Shown here: positions 42,083 through 49,571 of the stretch, piece after piece
Numbering within the stretch: position 1 is the first letter of the stretch
Layout: every line of letters begins with the position of its first letter
Assembly (NCBI GenBank): GCA_963710645.1
Contig: CAVQBD010000009.1
Location: 248,001 to 312,000 of the forward strand
From: FEB-10 sp963710645
Lineage (GTDB): Bacteria; Acidobacteriota; Thermoanaerobaculia; Thermoanaerobaculales; Sulfomarinibacteraceae
Direction: 5' to 3'
Length of the DNA: 64,000 nucleotides
The notes under the pieces: model-generated
The model's database searches: none
What the model saw: the letters and a program-made list of their open reading frames with translations, nothing else
Told to the model about the DNA's origin: nothing
Program-made: the position numbers and the translations under genes

Positions 42083-43456
42083 ATGAAACGGTACATGTGG
42101 TTTGGAATCGTCGGTTCGGTCGCTGTGATGGCTGCAATCAGCATCATCGCCTTGCCAAAGGGCCCGCAGTGGACCACCGACTCGCCGGAGGCCCTCGAGG
42201 CGTTCGAACTCGCCATGGAGGCGCAGAGCAAGCTGTACCACAATGACGTACGAGGCCACCTCGAACGAGCTGTGGAGTTCGATCCCGATTTCGTCATGGC
42301 CAAGATGATGTTGTCGGACTACCACCGGATGGACGAAGACAACGAGCTGGCGGAACGGATGCTCTCCGAGGCCCTTGCTGCCGACCGCACCCACCTCCGG
42401 CCACGGGAACAGTTTTTCCTCGAACGCGCCCAGGCCTTCGTGGAGGAGCGACGGGACGAAATTTCCGAGATCGCCGACCGTTATCTCGAGCAGTACCCAA
42501 ACGATCCCTACATCGTCAACACCGCGGCCAACCAGGCCTTTTCCCGCGGAGACAACGAAACCGGCGAGAGACTCTACCGGCAACTACTGGAAATCAGTCC
42601 GAACTGGGTGATCGCATACAACCAGCTCGGCTACATCACGATGATGCAAGGCCGGTTCGCAGAGGCGGAGGAGTACTTCACCAGCTACCGCTTCATCGCA
42701 CCCGACCAGGCCAACCCGCACGACTCGCTGGGCGAGCTCTATATCGTGCTCGGCCGATATCCTGAGGCCGCTCAATCCATCGAGACAGCCCTCGACATCA
42801 AGCGCGATTTCTGGGAATCCTACAGCCACCTGATGTTTGTCCGGACCCTGATGGGTGACTTCGTGGGTGCCGAGGAAGCCATGGCCGATGCTCAGGCAGT
42901 GGAAAATTGCCCCGACGGGCTCGAGTCCAGGATGGGTTGCTGGGAGCGGTTCTTCGGGCTTGAACGACTGAGCGCGTGGGGTGAAATCTTCGAGTTACGG
43001 GAGTCAGACTGCCTCGATGAAGAGTACCCCGCCAGTTACGCGCACACGGTGGTCCACCGGGCTGCCTGCCAGCTTGGCGAGTGGGAGACGGCTCACGCGA
43101 TCGAGAAGGCCGTGGCAGCGTCCCTCGAGGATGCGAAGTCAAAGGGTCAATCCATGAGGTTCGACGCGGTCACCCCCGCCTACCTCCAAATGCTGGGAGT
43201 CCGGCTGGCCCTGTCCGGTGATCTCGAAGCGGCGGAGAAGGCATTCAGGGACGCCGACGCCCACCTGACCTATCGCGACTCCAGCATCGGGATGTTCAAG
43301 CTCTACAACCGGATGTTTCTGGTGGAGACCCTGCTCGCACGGGGCCACGATGCCGAGGCGCACAAGCTGCTGGCCAAGGTGCGCGCCGTCAATCCGGTGA
43401 TCGTGGCGGGCTTCGAAGAGGACGGCCTCAAGCTGATGGGGCTCTCACGGGGCTGA
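42083..43456 (+). CDS. TPR-repeat protein with N-terminal membrane anchor
   Basis: The 457-residue protein has an N-terminal transmembrane helix (YMWFGIVGSVAVMAAISIIAL). A series of TPR-like helix pairs follows: VEFDPDFVMAKMMLSDYH, NELAERMLSEAL, SPNWVIAYNQLGYITMMQGRFAEAEEYF and DSLGELYIVLGRYPEAAQSIE. It probably acts as a scaffold or regulator at the membrane; no enzyme motif is seen. The start follows GGAGG. It lies 86 bases after the small membrane protein and may be the last gene of the kinase operon or have its own promoter (TATAAA near 42022). Confidence 0.75.
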   Translation: MKRYMWFGIVGSVAVMAAISIIALPKGPQWTTDSPEALEAFELAMEAQSKLYHNDVRGHLERAVEFDPDFVMAKMMLSDYHRMDEDNELAERMLSEALAADRTHLRPREQFFLERAQAFVEERRDEISEIADRYLEQYPNDPYIVNTAANQAFSRGDNETGERLYRQLLEISPNWVIAYNQLGYITMMQGRFAEAEEYFTSYRFIAPDQANPHDSLGELYIVLGRYPEAAQSIETALDIKRDFWESYSHLMFVRTLMGDFVGAEEAMADAQAVENCPDGLESRMGCWERFFGLERLSAWGEIFELRESDCLDEEYPASYAHTVVHRAACQLGEWETAHAIEKAVAASLEDAKSKGQSMRFDAVTPAYLQMLGVRLALSGDLEAAEKAFRDADAHLTYRDSSIGMFKLYNRMFLVETLLARGHDAEAHKLLAKVRAVNPVIVAGFEEDGLKLMGLSRG

Positions 43457-43461
43457 GTCAA

Positions 43462-43489
43462 AATTCGAAATTCGAAATTCGAAATTTGA
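43462..43489. repeat. Heptamer array (AATTCGA type)
   Basis: Three AATTCGA units and AATTTGA are in phase between the convergent ends of the TPR and PlsC genes. Confidence 0.85.
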
Positions 43490-43520
43490 AAACGTTTTTC
43501 CGGGGACCTGTTCGACCACC

Positions 43521-44240
43521 CTATTCGGTGAAATCGGGGTCGAGGCGGCGCGCTTCCAGAATCGCCTCGCGGGTCCTGGCCATCAAATCCTGCAAATCCC
43601 CCTTGTCCAGACCAACCGTTGGGATGGGTTCACAGATCACCACATCCACCACACCCGGACGGGCTGCGGCTTGGCCCTTTGGAAGCAGGGCATGACTGCC
43701 GTTGACGGCCACCGGCACAATCGGCACCTGGGCATCGATGGCGAGGTGGAACCCACCCTTCTTGAACGGCTGGAGGTGTCCGTCTGCAGAACGCGTCCCC
43801 TCGGCGAAGACCAACACCCGCCGGCCGGACCGAATGGTCTCGATGGCCTTCCGCATCTGGGCCCGCGCCTTTTCTCCTCTGCCGCGGTCCACGGCTATGA
43901 ATCCAAGTTTGACCGCCGCGTGACCCCACAACGGAATCCGCGAGAGCTCCCGTTTGATGATGAAATAGAGGGGATGGGGCAGTTTCTGGATGAGGGCGGG
44001 CGCATCCAAATGGCTGTTGTGGTTCGAAATCACCACATATGAACCCGACCGCGGGACCTTGTCCAGCCCGTGGGCACGTGACCGTAGACCGGTGAACACG
44101 TGGACGCCCCAGGCAAAAGCTCGTACCTGACTGTAGGCGGCGTCATACAGGCCGAGCGAGGCCAGGACATAGGCGGTCGGCGCCACCACAAGGGTGACCA
44201 GCACGGCCGCTGAGAACTGGTACAAAGCCGCGATCCCCAC
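43521..44240 (-). CDS. 1-acyl-sn-glycerol-3-phosphate acyltransferase (PlsC family)
   Basis: The 239-residue protein has an N-terminal hydrophobic segment (FSAAVLVTLVVAPTAYVLASL) and the acyltransferase motifs ISNHNSHLDAP (HX4D), GFIAVDRGRG, FAEGTRSADG and VPIVPVAVNGS. It should add the second acyl chain to lysophosphatidate on the membrane. The GTG start has no ribosome binding site, but TAGAGT lies exactly six bases upstream. Confidence 0.9.
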   Translation of the reverse strand: MGIAALYQFSAAVLVTLVVAPTAYVLASLGLYDAAYSQVRAFAWGVHVFTGLRSRAHGLDKVPRSGSYVVISNHNSHLDAPALIQKLPHPLYFIIKRELSRIPLWGHAAVKLGFIAVDRGRGEKARAQMRKAIETIRSGRRVLVFAEGTRSADGHLQPFKKGGFHLAIDAQVPIVPVAVNGSHALLPKGQAAARPGVVDVVICEPIPTVGLDKGDLQDLMARTREAILEARRLDPDFTE

Positions 44241-44246
44241 AGCCAG

Positions 44247-44252
44247 ACTCTA
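44247..44252 (-). promoter_or_regulatory. -10 hexamer TAGAGT, six bases before GTG
   Basis: The minus strand has TAGAGT, CTGGCT, then the GTG at 44240. The upstream HD gene ends only 20 bases away, so this promoter lies in a very short gap. Confidence 0.45.
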
Positions 44253-44272
44253 CTCAGCCCACACCGGAATAT

Positions 44273-44968
44273 TCAAGTCGTGGCCGGGCCGAGGCGTCGA
44301 AGCCGCGACCGCAGATGATCCACCGCACGATCGAGGTCGATCACCAGACGATGACGCCCGAGTCGGAGACGGGCTTCTTCCAATGCCGTGGAGAAGTACC
44401 AGAGTTGCTCCTGCGGCCCGGCATTGAGACGCGACCACACGCCGTCCTCACCCCGCGCCGCATCCAGGTCGGTGAGCAATGTCTGGAGGTTGTGGAGCAG
44501 GTCGGCGGTCTTGAGCAGGACCGCGTTGTCCTCCATCTCTCCCATGTGTTTGATCTGCTCGCTCTTTCGGAGGTGCCAGGTGTCGACGCTGTTCTGCTCG
44601 GGCCGCTTCTCCTCGGTCACGGCGAGGACCAGGCCCAGGACCTCTTCGCCCACGGTGTCGCGGATGGTGGCTGCTCCATTGGGATCCGGAACATCTTCGA
44701 GATAGTCGTGGAGCAGCGCAGCGGCAAGGACGGCGTCCGGTGCCCCGACCCGGGCAAGGATCGCCATGGTGCCCATCAGATGGGTGATGTAGGGAACACA
44801 ATCGGCAGGCAGCGGGTCGTCGCTCGCCGTTGCACAACAATCGTCATCAGGGCCGCGCTTACGAAATTGCCGATAGTGCCCCTGAGCGGCGAGCCGCGCA
44901 GCAGCCTCGAGCATGGGAGAAAACAGCATCTCCTCGGATTCAACAAGGGGGGAGGGTCTGGAAGGCAC
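44273..44968 (-). CDS. HD-domain hydrolase, SpoT/MESH1-like
   Basis: The 231-residue protein has the HD pattern of (p)ppGpp hydrolases: an early HYRQFRKRG segment, VPYITHLMGTMAIL with the first metal His, AALLHDYLEDV (HD plus ED) and LLKTADLLHNLQTL, close to the VKLADRLHNLRTL of RelA/SpoT hydrolase domains. A small alarmone hydrolase is therefore likely, though other nucleotide substrates are possible. An unusual insert with two Cys and Asp runs (GPDDDCCATASDDPLPADC) lies before the first His. The GTG start has TAGAAT exactly six bases upstream and no ribosome binding site. Confidence 0.8.
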   Translation of the reverse strand: MPSRPSPLVESEEMLFSPMLEAAARLAAQGHYRQFRKRGPDDDCCATASDDPLPADCVPYITHLMGTMAILARVGAPDAVLAAALLHDYLEDVPDPNGAATIRDTVGEEVLGLVLAVTEEKRPEQNSVDTWHLRKSEQIKHMGEMEDNAVLLKTADLLHNLQTLLTDLDAARGEDGVWSRLNAGPQEQLWYFSTALEEARLRLGRHRLVIDLDRAVDHLRSRLRRLGPATT

Positions 44969-44974
44969 CCGAAC

Positions 44975-44980
44975 ATTCTA
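44975..44980 (-). promoter_or_regulatory. -10 hexamer TAGAAT, six bases before GTG
   Basis: The minus strand has TAGAAT, GTTCGG, then the GTG at 44968. The spacing and lack of a ribosome binding site match other leaderless candidates. Confidence 0.55.
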
Positions 44981-45129
44981 TCACCGGGCCCGCCGACAAC
45001 CCCCGGAGACGCGCGCTCCAGGTGCCCAAGAACACCGCGGGTCGGCATTCTGAGGGGCGGCCGATCCGCCGTCCCAGGGCCTATGGGACCCTCTCGTGGA
45101 AGCGGCGGTACACTGGAGGCGGAGGGACC

Positions 45130-45909
45130 ATGAGAAAGAACCTCGTAGTTGCGTTGGTCATCACGGTTTGGGCGTCGATCGCGGGAGCCCAGTTTGTTGC
45201 ACCGGGAGGGGTGCTGCCCGCGGTGGCCAATACCCCTGGAGTGAACGGGACGTTCTGGCGATCGGACGTCAGCGTGCTCAACATCAACGACTGGGACGTC
45301 TCCATCATTCTCGTGCTTCAGCCAGAGATTCGAAACGGAGAACAGACCTTCGAACCCATGGTCACAGACCCGATCATTATCCCCGCGGGCCAGCAGCTCA
45401 CGATGCCAAATGTGGTCCAGACGGAGTTTGGTCTCATCAACAAGAAAGGGGCGTTGTCGGTCCTGCCTCTCGACGGCTCGCCGCTGTCCATCGGATCGCG
45501 CACCTACACCTTTGAAACCGACGGCGGCAGCTACGGACAGGACATATATTCCGCCATCGCCGCCAACACGGCGTGGGCTCCTGGCATCCGCGAAGACGGT
45601 TTCTTCCGCACCAATGTCGGTGTTTTTCTGCCGCTGGATCCGCTGCCCGGCAACACCATCGTGTTCACGGTGACGGTCATGGACGCGGACGGGACGGTGG
45701 CGGGTTCCGGAACCATGGATTTCACCACGGCCGGGGTTCTGCAGAAGAACGTTGGCGTGTTCGGCGTCGAAAACCTGATCGACGGCTACGTCATCCTGAG
45801 CTGCTCGGATCCCTCCGTGGCATGGTACGGCTACGCATCACAGGTCGATCAGACCACTGGTGACGCCGTCTATCGCGCCGCCCGCGGTCGCCAGGGGGAT
45901 CTCCCTTGA
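45130..45909 (+). CDS. Secreted protein of unknown function
   Basis: The 259-residue protein has a signal peptide (KKNLVVALVITVWASIAGAQ type, cleaved near residue 20). The mature part is strand-rich: FVAPGGVLPAVANTPGVNGTFWRSDVSVLNI, PIIIPAGQQLTMPNVV and FFRTNVGVFLPLDPLPGNTIVFTVTVMDADG. There is no catalytic motif. The pattern resembles secreted beta-sandwich proteins seen in multiple copies in Acidobacteriota, from memory. GGAGGGACC precedes the ATG, and TACACT at 45109-45114 would give a leader of about nine bases. Confidence 0.7.
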   Translation: MRKNLVVALVITVWASIAGAQFVAPGGVLPAVANTPGVNGTFWRSDVSVLNINDWDVSIILVLQPEIRNGEQTFEPMVTDPIIIPAGQQLTMPNVVQTEFGLINKKGALSVLPLDGSPLSIGSRTYTFETDGGSYGQDIYSAIAANTAWAPGIREDGFFRTNVGVFLPLDPLPGNTIVFTVTVMDADGTVAGSGTMDFTTAGVLQKNVGVFGVENLIDGYVILSCSDPSVAWYGYASQVDQTTGDAVYRAARGRQGDLP

Positions 45910-45932
45910 CCTCCCGACCAGTGCATAGCGAA

Positions 45933-46034
<102 letters not shown>

Positions 46035-46121
46035 TCGTTTCCTCGCGGGAAGCCCTGGCACCCCGGGGGCCCGGAGGTTCGATTCACCATCCACTATTCA
46101 CTTTCTGCTTCCACCCTCTGC

Positions 46122-47102
46122 CTACAAAAAACCCTTGGAACGCATCCACTCGTCCGAGTAAATCGTACTCATGTAGCGGGTCCCGGAGTCCGGAAACAGG
46201 GTCACGATCCGGGCTTCCCGATCGAGTTCGCGGGCGAGCCGTCTGACGCCCCACAGAGCTGCACCGCTGGAGCCGCCGGCGAGAATCGCTTCGGTTCGTG
46301 CCAGCTCGCGGGTCGTCAGGAAGGCCTCGCGATCCGTGATCCGGTACATGTCGTCGATCAGCTCGAATTGGGGGCAGCCGATGATCTCCTCGTCCCCCAG
46401 GCCCTCCAACAGGTACCGGCCTGGTCGGCCGTGGCTTCCGCTGTGAAAGTGGTCATAAAAGACCGAGCCCGCGGGATCCACCGCAACAACCCCGATGGTG
46501 GGGTCCTGTTCCTTGAGGTAGCGGGCCACGCCGCAGATGGTGCCGCCGGTGCCGATACCGGCAACGAGGTAGTCGATCCTTCCTTCCATCTGTTGCCAGA
46601 TTTCGGGTCCGGTGGTCAGATAGTGGGCCTCGGAGTTCTCGCGGTTGTTGTGCTGGTCCGGAAAGAACGCCCCGGGATTCGCCGCCACCAACTGTTTTGC
46701 CTTCTGGTTGTAGCTTTCCGGATCCTCGGGCGGGAGATCGCCGTCCACCAACTCCAAATCCACTCCCAGGGCTCGCAAACAGTCGATCTTCTCCGGGGAC
46801 GTCTGCTTCCGAACCACCATGGTGCACCGCAGGTCCTCGAGAATGGACATCATGGCAAGACCCATGGCGGTGTTACCCGAGGAGTTTTCCACCACCAGGT
46901 CTCCCCGCCGGAGCCGACCCTCACCGATTGCCTTCGTGATGAGATGGCGGGCGATCCGGTCCTTGACGCTCCCCATGGGGTTCAGAAATTCGATCTTGGC
47001 GAAGACCTCGCACCGGAGATCTTCCACCGACCGGCCCAGACGCACCATGGGAGTCCAGCCCACAACCTCAGCGATACTGTCGTAGACGAATCGAGTGTTC
47101 AC
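46122..47102 (-). CDS. Cysteine synthase / cystathionine beta-synthase-like PLP enzyme
   Basis: The 326-residue fold-type II PLP enzyme has FLNPMGSVKDRIARHL with the PLP Lys, VENSSGNTAMGLAMM (substrate loop), VAGIGTGGTICGVARYLKE (phosphate loop), ILAGGSSGAALW and LFPDSGTRYMSTIY. The last phrase is typical of CBS-type enzymes. It makes cysteine or cystathionine from serine derivatives; no C-terminal CBS regulatory domain is present. The GTG start has TATAAT eight bases upstream, giving an almost leaderless mRNA. Confidence 0.88.
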   Translation of the reverse strand: MNTRFVYDSIAEVVGWTPMVRLGRSVEDLRCEVFAKIEFLNPMGSVKDRIARHLITKAIGEGRLRRGDLVVENSSGNTAMGLAMMSILEDLRCTMVVRKQTSPEKIDCLRALGVDLELVDGDLPPEDPESYNQKAKQLVAANPGAFFPDQHNNRENSEAHYLTTGPEIWQQMEGRIDYLVAGIGTGGTICGVARYLKEQDPTIGVVAVDPAGSVFYDHFHSGSHGRPGRYLLEGLGDEEIIGCPQFELIDDMYRITDREAFLTTRELARTEAILAGGSSGAALWGVRRLARELDREARIVTLFPDSGTRYMSTIYSDEWMRSKGFL

Positions 47103-47110
47103 GATCGGCG

Positions 47111-47116
47111 ATTATA
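47111..47116 (-). promoter_or_regulatory. -10 hexamer TATAAT, eight bases before GTG
   Basis: A consensus TATAAT on the minus strand, eight bases before the GTG at 47102 and without a ribosome binding site, suggests a leader of at most one or two bases. Confidence 0.55.
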
Positions 47117-47160
47117 CGGCCGTCGCTGCAATCAATGTGTCAGAAATGTGAAAATCTTCG

Positions 47161-47976
47161 TCAGGCGTGGACGCAGACTCCTGCGTAGCCCACGACCGAT
47201 GAGTAGTCGCCACTGGTATCACCCGAAGTGGAGTACGCCACCAAATGGGCGCCGACGGCCCCCAGGAGGTTAGCAGCCACCAAAGCCACGGTCGCCGGGA
47301 TCACCCCACACATGGAGATGCCAACCCGGTGAACCGTTTCGTAGAGATCCTCCGGGCTGCGGGCCAGCAGTGCGCTGATGGCCTGGTGATCCAGGTCGCG
47401 GGCCACGTCGTCCGGACGATAGTGGGTCATGTCCGACGACGCGACGATACCCAACGGCTCGGCCAGCTCGTCGGCCAGAGCGGCGAGGGTCTCGCCCAGC
47501 CGGTAGCATCGCTCCAAACTCAGATGTTTCAATGCGATGGGCAGGACCGAGACGTCCGGCCGACGCCTTCTGAGAAAGGGAAGCTGGACCTCCACCGAAT
47601 GCTCCCGCCAGTGGGCGTTTGCGTCGCCGATGGCCTCGGGGTCTCTCGTCATCAGTTCTTCTGCAAGCTCTCGGTCAACCGGCTGCGGTCCCAGCGGGGT
47701 CTGCCACTGATCGTGTGGGGCCACCGATACGTCGGCTCCCATTCCGGTGTGATTGGGGCCCATCACCACCACCCGCCGAGGCACATCCAGGTGTCCAAAG
47801 AGGCGGCCGGCGACGTCCCCCGAATAGATGTAACCGGCGTGGGGCGACACGCAGGCCAGCAGTTGGTGACGCTGTGGTTCGACGGCTACCAGATGGTCGA
47901 GCCGGCGTTCGAGCTCGGCCGGGTCCACTGGATAAAAGGTACCGGCGACGGCCGGCTCCCGTACCGCTGGGTTCAT
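47161..47976 (-). CDS. amrB: AmmeMemoRadiSam system protein B (Memo family)
   Basis: The 271-residue protein begins REPAVAGTFYPVDPAELERRL and has CVSPHAGYIYSGDVAGRLF, VVMGPNHTGMG, WREHSVEVQLPFL and GIVASSDMTHYRPDD, the Memo fold with its metal-binding histidines. A Cys-containing loop, VGISMCGVIPATVAL, follows. Memo proteins are mononuclear metal oxidoreductase-like proteins; in bacteria they cluster with AMMECR1 and the radical-SAM AmrS. The AmrS partner here is at the window's left edge, 46 kb away. The start at 47976 follows GGAGGTGGCC. Confidence 0.88.
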   Translation of the reverse strand: MNPAVREPAVAGTFYPVDPAELERRLDHLVAVEPQRHQLLACVSPHAGYIYSGDVAGRLFGHLDVPRRVVVMGPNHTGMGADVSVAPHDQWQTPLGPQPVDRELAEELMTRDPEAIGDANAHWREHSVEVQLPFLRRRRPDVSVLPIALKHLSLERCYRLGETLAALADELAEPLGIVASSDMTHYRPDDVARDLDHQAISALLARSPEDLYETVHRVGISMCGVIPATVALVAANLLGAVGAHLVAYSTSGDTSGDYSSVVGYAGVCVHA

Positions 47977-48041
47977 GGCCACCTCCATTTCACTTTCACT
48001 CACGGGCCCTGAGATCAACTTAGGGCCCGAAAGCGGGACGG

Positions 48042-48449
48042 TCAAGCCGGGTCGTCACTCGCCAGCATGTTGACCACGGCCTCGTCCGCGGGCGGGGTCT
48101 TGAAGGACCGAAGCCGCGCGGCCGGCACCCAGGCGATCTCCTGGCCCTCACGAGCCACGAGATCTCCACTCGTGATCTCAGCCGAGTAGAAGAGGAGGAG
48201 GATCCGCAAGCCGTGCTCTTCGTGCACCGCAAAGGTGATGGGCTGAAGGCCACCGACCACCACACCGAGTTCCTCGACGAGTTCACGGCAAAGCGCCGTC
48301 TCCGGTGCCTCGCCGTCATGCAACTTGCCCCCTGGGAATTCCCACAGGCCGGCCATGTGACGGCCCTCGGGACGCCGCGTGAGCAAGATTTGGCCCTCGC
48401 CGTTACGGATTACGGCGGCAACGACTGTGAGGGACTTCGTGGCGTTCAT
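48042..48449 (-). CDS. Nudix hydrolase (MutT-like, 8-oxo-dGTP diphosphatase)
   Basis: The 135-residue protein begins SLTVVAAVIRNGEGQILLTRRPEG, continues MAGLWEFPGGKLHDGE, and has the full Nudix box GKLHDGEAPETALCRELVEE. The QILLTRRP and LWEFPGGK phrases are those of MutT, which removes 8-oxo-dGTP. TAGCGT is eight bases before the ATG, with no ribosome binding site. MazG, another nucleotide sanitiser, is divergent at 48613. Confidence 0.88.
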   Translation of the reverse strand: MNATKSLTVVAAVIRNGEGQILLTRRPEGRHMAGLWEFPGGKLHDGEAPETALCRELVEELGVVVGGLQPITFAVHEEHGLRILLLFYSAEITSGDLVAREGQEIAWVPAARLRSFKTPPADEAVVNMLASDDPA

Positions 48450-48491
48450 CTCGGAGCACGCTAGCCGGTAGGAACGTTGAGGTCAAACCCT

Positions 48492-48606
48492 GGATCGGGA
48501 TTCGGGACTCGGGACTCGGATGGGTTCGAAGCAGATGGGATCGATGGCTCCATCCGATTCCCGATTCCCGAGTCCCCGAGTCCCGAGTCCCGAGGGAGAG
48601 TAGAAT
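48492..48606. repeat. Heptamer arrays (GACTCGG and CCCGAGT) before mazG
   Basis: GGATCGG, GATTCGG, GACTCGG, GACTCGG (48492-48519) are followed, after a short gap, by CCGATTC, CCGATTC, CCGAGTC-type units with one 8-base step (about 48554-48594). The two halves are roughly inverted, so together they could form a hairpin. The mazG -10 follows at 48601. Confidence 0.75.
48601..48606 (+). promoter_or_regulatory. -10 hexamer TAGAAT, six bases before ATG
   Basis: TAGAAT is followed by CCCGGC and the ATG at 48613. No ribosome binding site is present. Confidence 0.55.
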
Positions 48607-48612
48607 CCCGGC

Positions 48613-49407
48613 ATGTCAGACGCATTCGACCGACTTGTCGCCATCATGGACCGCCTCCGTGATCCCGCCGGTTGTCCGTGGGACCGGGAACAAACAATGG
48701 AGACCCTCTCGGGCTATCTATTGGAGGAAGCCTACGAGGTGGTGGACGCCATCGGCTCGGGCAACGGCGATCTGCTGGCCGAAGAGCTCGGCGATCTGCT
48801 GCTCCAGATTGTGTTCCTCTCCAGAATCGCGCGGGAGAAGGGCTGGTTCGACACCGACGACGTCTGCGACGCCATCTCTGACAAGATGATCCGTCGCCAT
48901 CCCCACGTCTTCGCCGACCGAGAGGTGGCGGACTCCGCCGAGGTCAAGCGCAACTGGGAAGACATCAAACGGGACGAGCACAGCGAGGGCCCCCCAAGGT
49001 CGGCCCTCGGCGGCGTGCCCACCTCCCTCCCCGGCCTTCTGAAGGCATTTCGAATGACCGAAAAGGCCGCCGCGGTGGGATTCGATTGGCGACGGCCGCA
49101 CGACGTCATCGGCAAACTCCACGAGGAGGTCGGCGAGCTCGAGCACGAGTTGGACGCCCTCGAACGGGCCGACAAGGGGCGAGTTCGCGACGAGTTGGGT
49201 GACGTTCTCTTCGTCATGGCAAACCTCGCCCGCCACCTCGGCGTTGAACCCGAAACCGCCCTCCAGGGAACAAACACCAAGTTCATGAGGCGTTTTCAGT
49301 TCATGGAGGAGGCGGCTCGTTCAGCCGGGACCAACCTGCGGGAGTTGACGCTCGACGAGCAAGACGCCCTCTGGGACCGGGCCAAGGAGGCCGAAGGATC
49401 GGACTAG
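48613..49407 (+). CDS. mazG: Nucleoside triphosphate pyrophosphohydrolase MazG
   Basis: The 264-residue protein has two MazG domains. The N-terminal one reads CPWDREQTMETLSGYLLEEAYEVVDAI and EELGDLLLQIVFLSRIA, with the EExxE and ExxD metal-binding helices. The second has KLHEEVGELEHEL and RDELGDVLFVMANLARHL. MazG hydrolyses (d)NTPs to monophosphates and pyrophosphate, and lowers ppGpp in some bacteria. The length is normal. It may be leaderless (TAGAAT six bases upstream). Confidence 0.93.
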   Translation: MSDAFDRLVAIMDRLRDPAGCPWDREQTMETLSGYLLEEAYEVVDAIGSGNGDLLAEELGDLLLQIVFLSRIAREKGWFDTDDVCDAISDKMIRRHPHVFADREVADSAEVKRNWEDIKRDEHSEGPPRSALGGVPTSLPGLLKAFRMTEKAAAVGFDWRRPHDVIGKLHEEVGELEHELDALERADKGRVRDELGDVLFVMANLARHLGVEPETALQGTNTKFMRRFQFMEEAARSAGTNLRELTLDEQDALWDRAKEAEGSD

Positions 49408-49571
49408 GGGGACGAGAACGTCGACTGTCAACGGGCTCCATCATCCAGCGCAACGTCCACGTGCAAACCTCCCCGAACGACTGTCGTAGAACCATCCGAG
49501 CGGAGGAGTAGAATCTCCCCATCGTGGGCGCCCGTCTCGAGAATGGCCGCCCGGCGGAATTGGAGGGTCTC

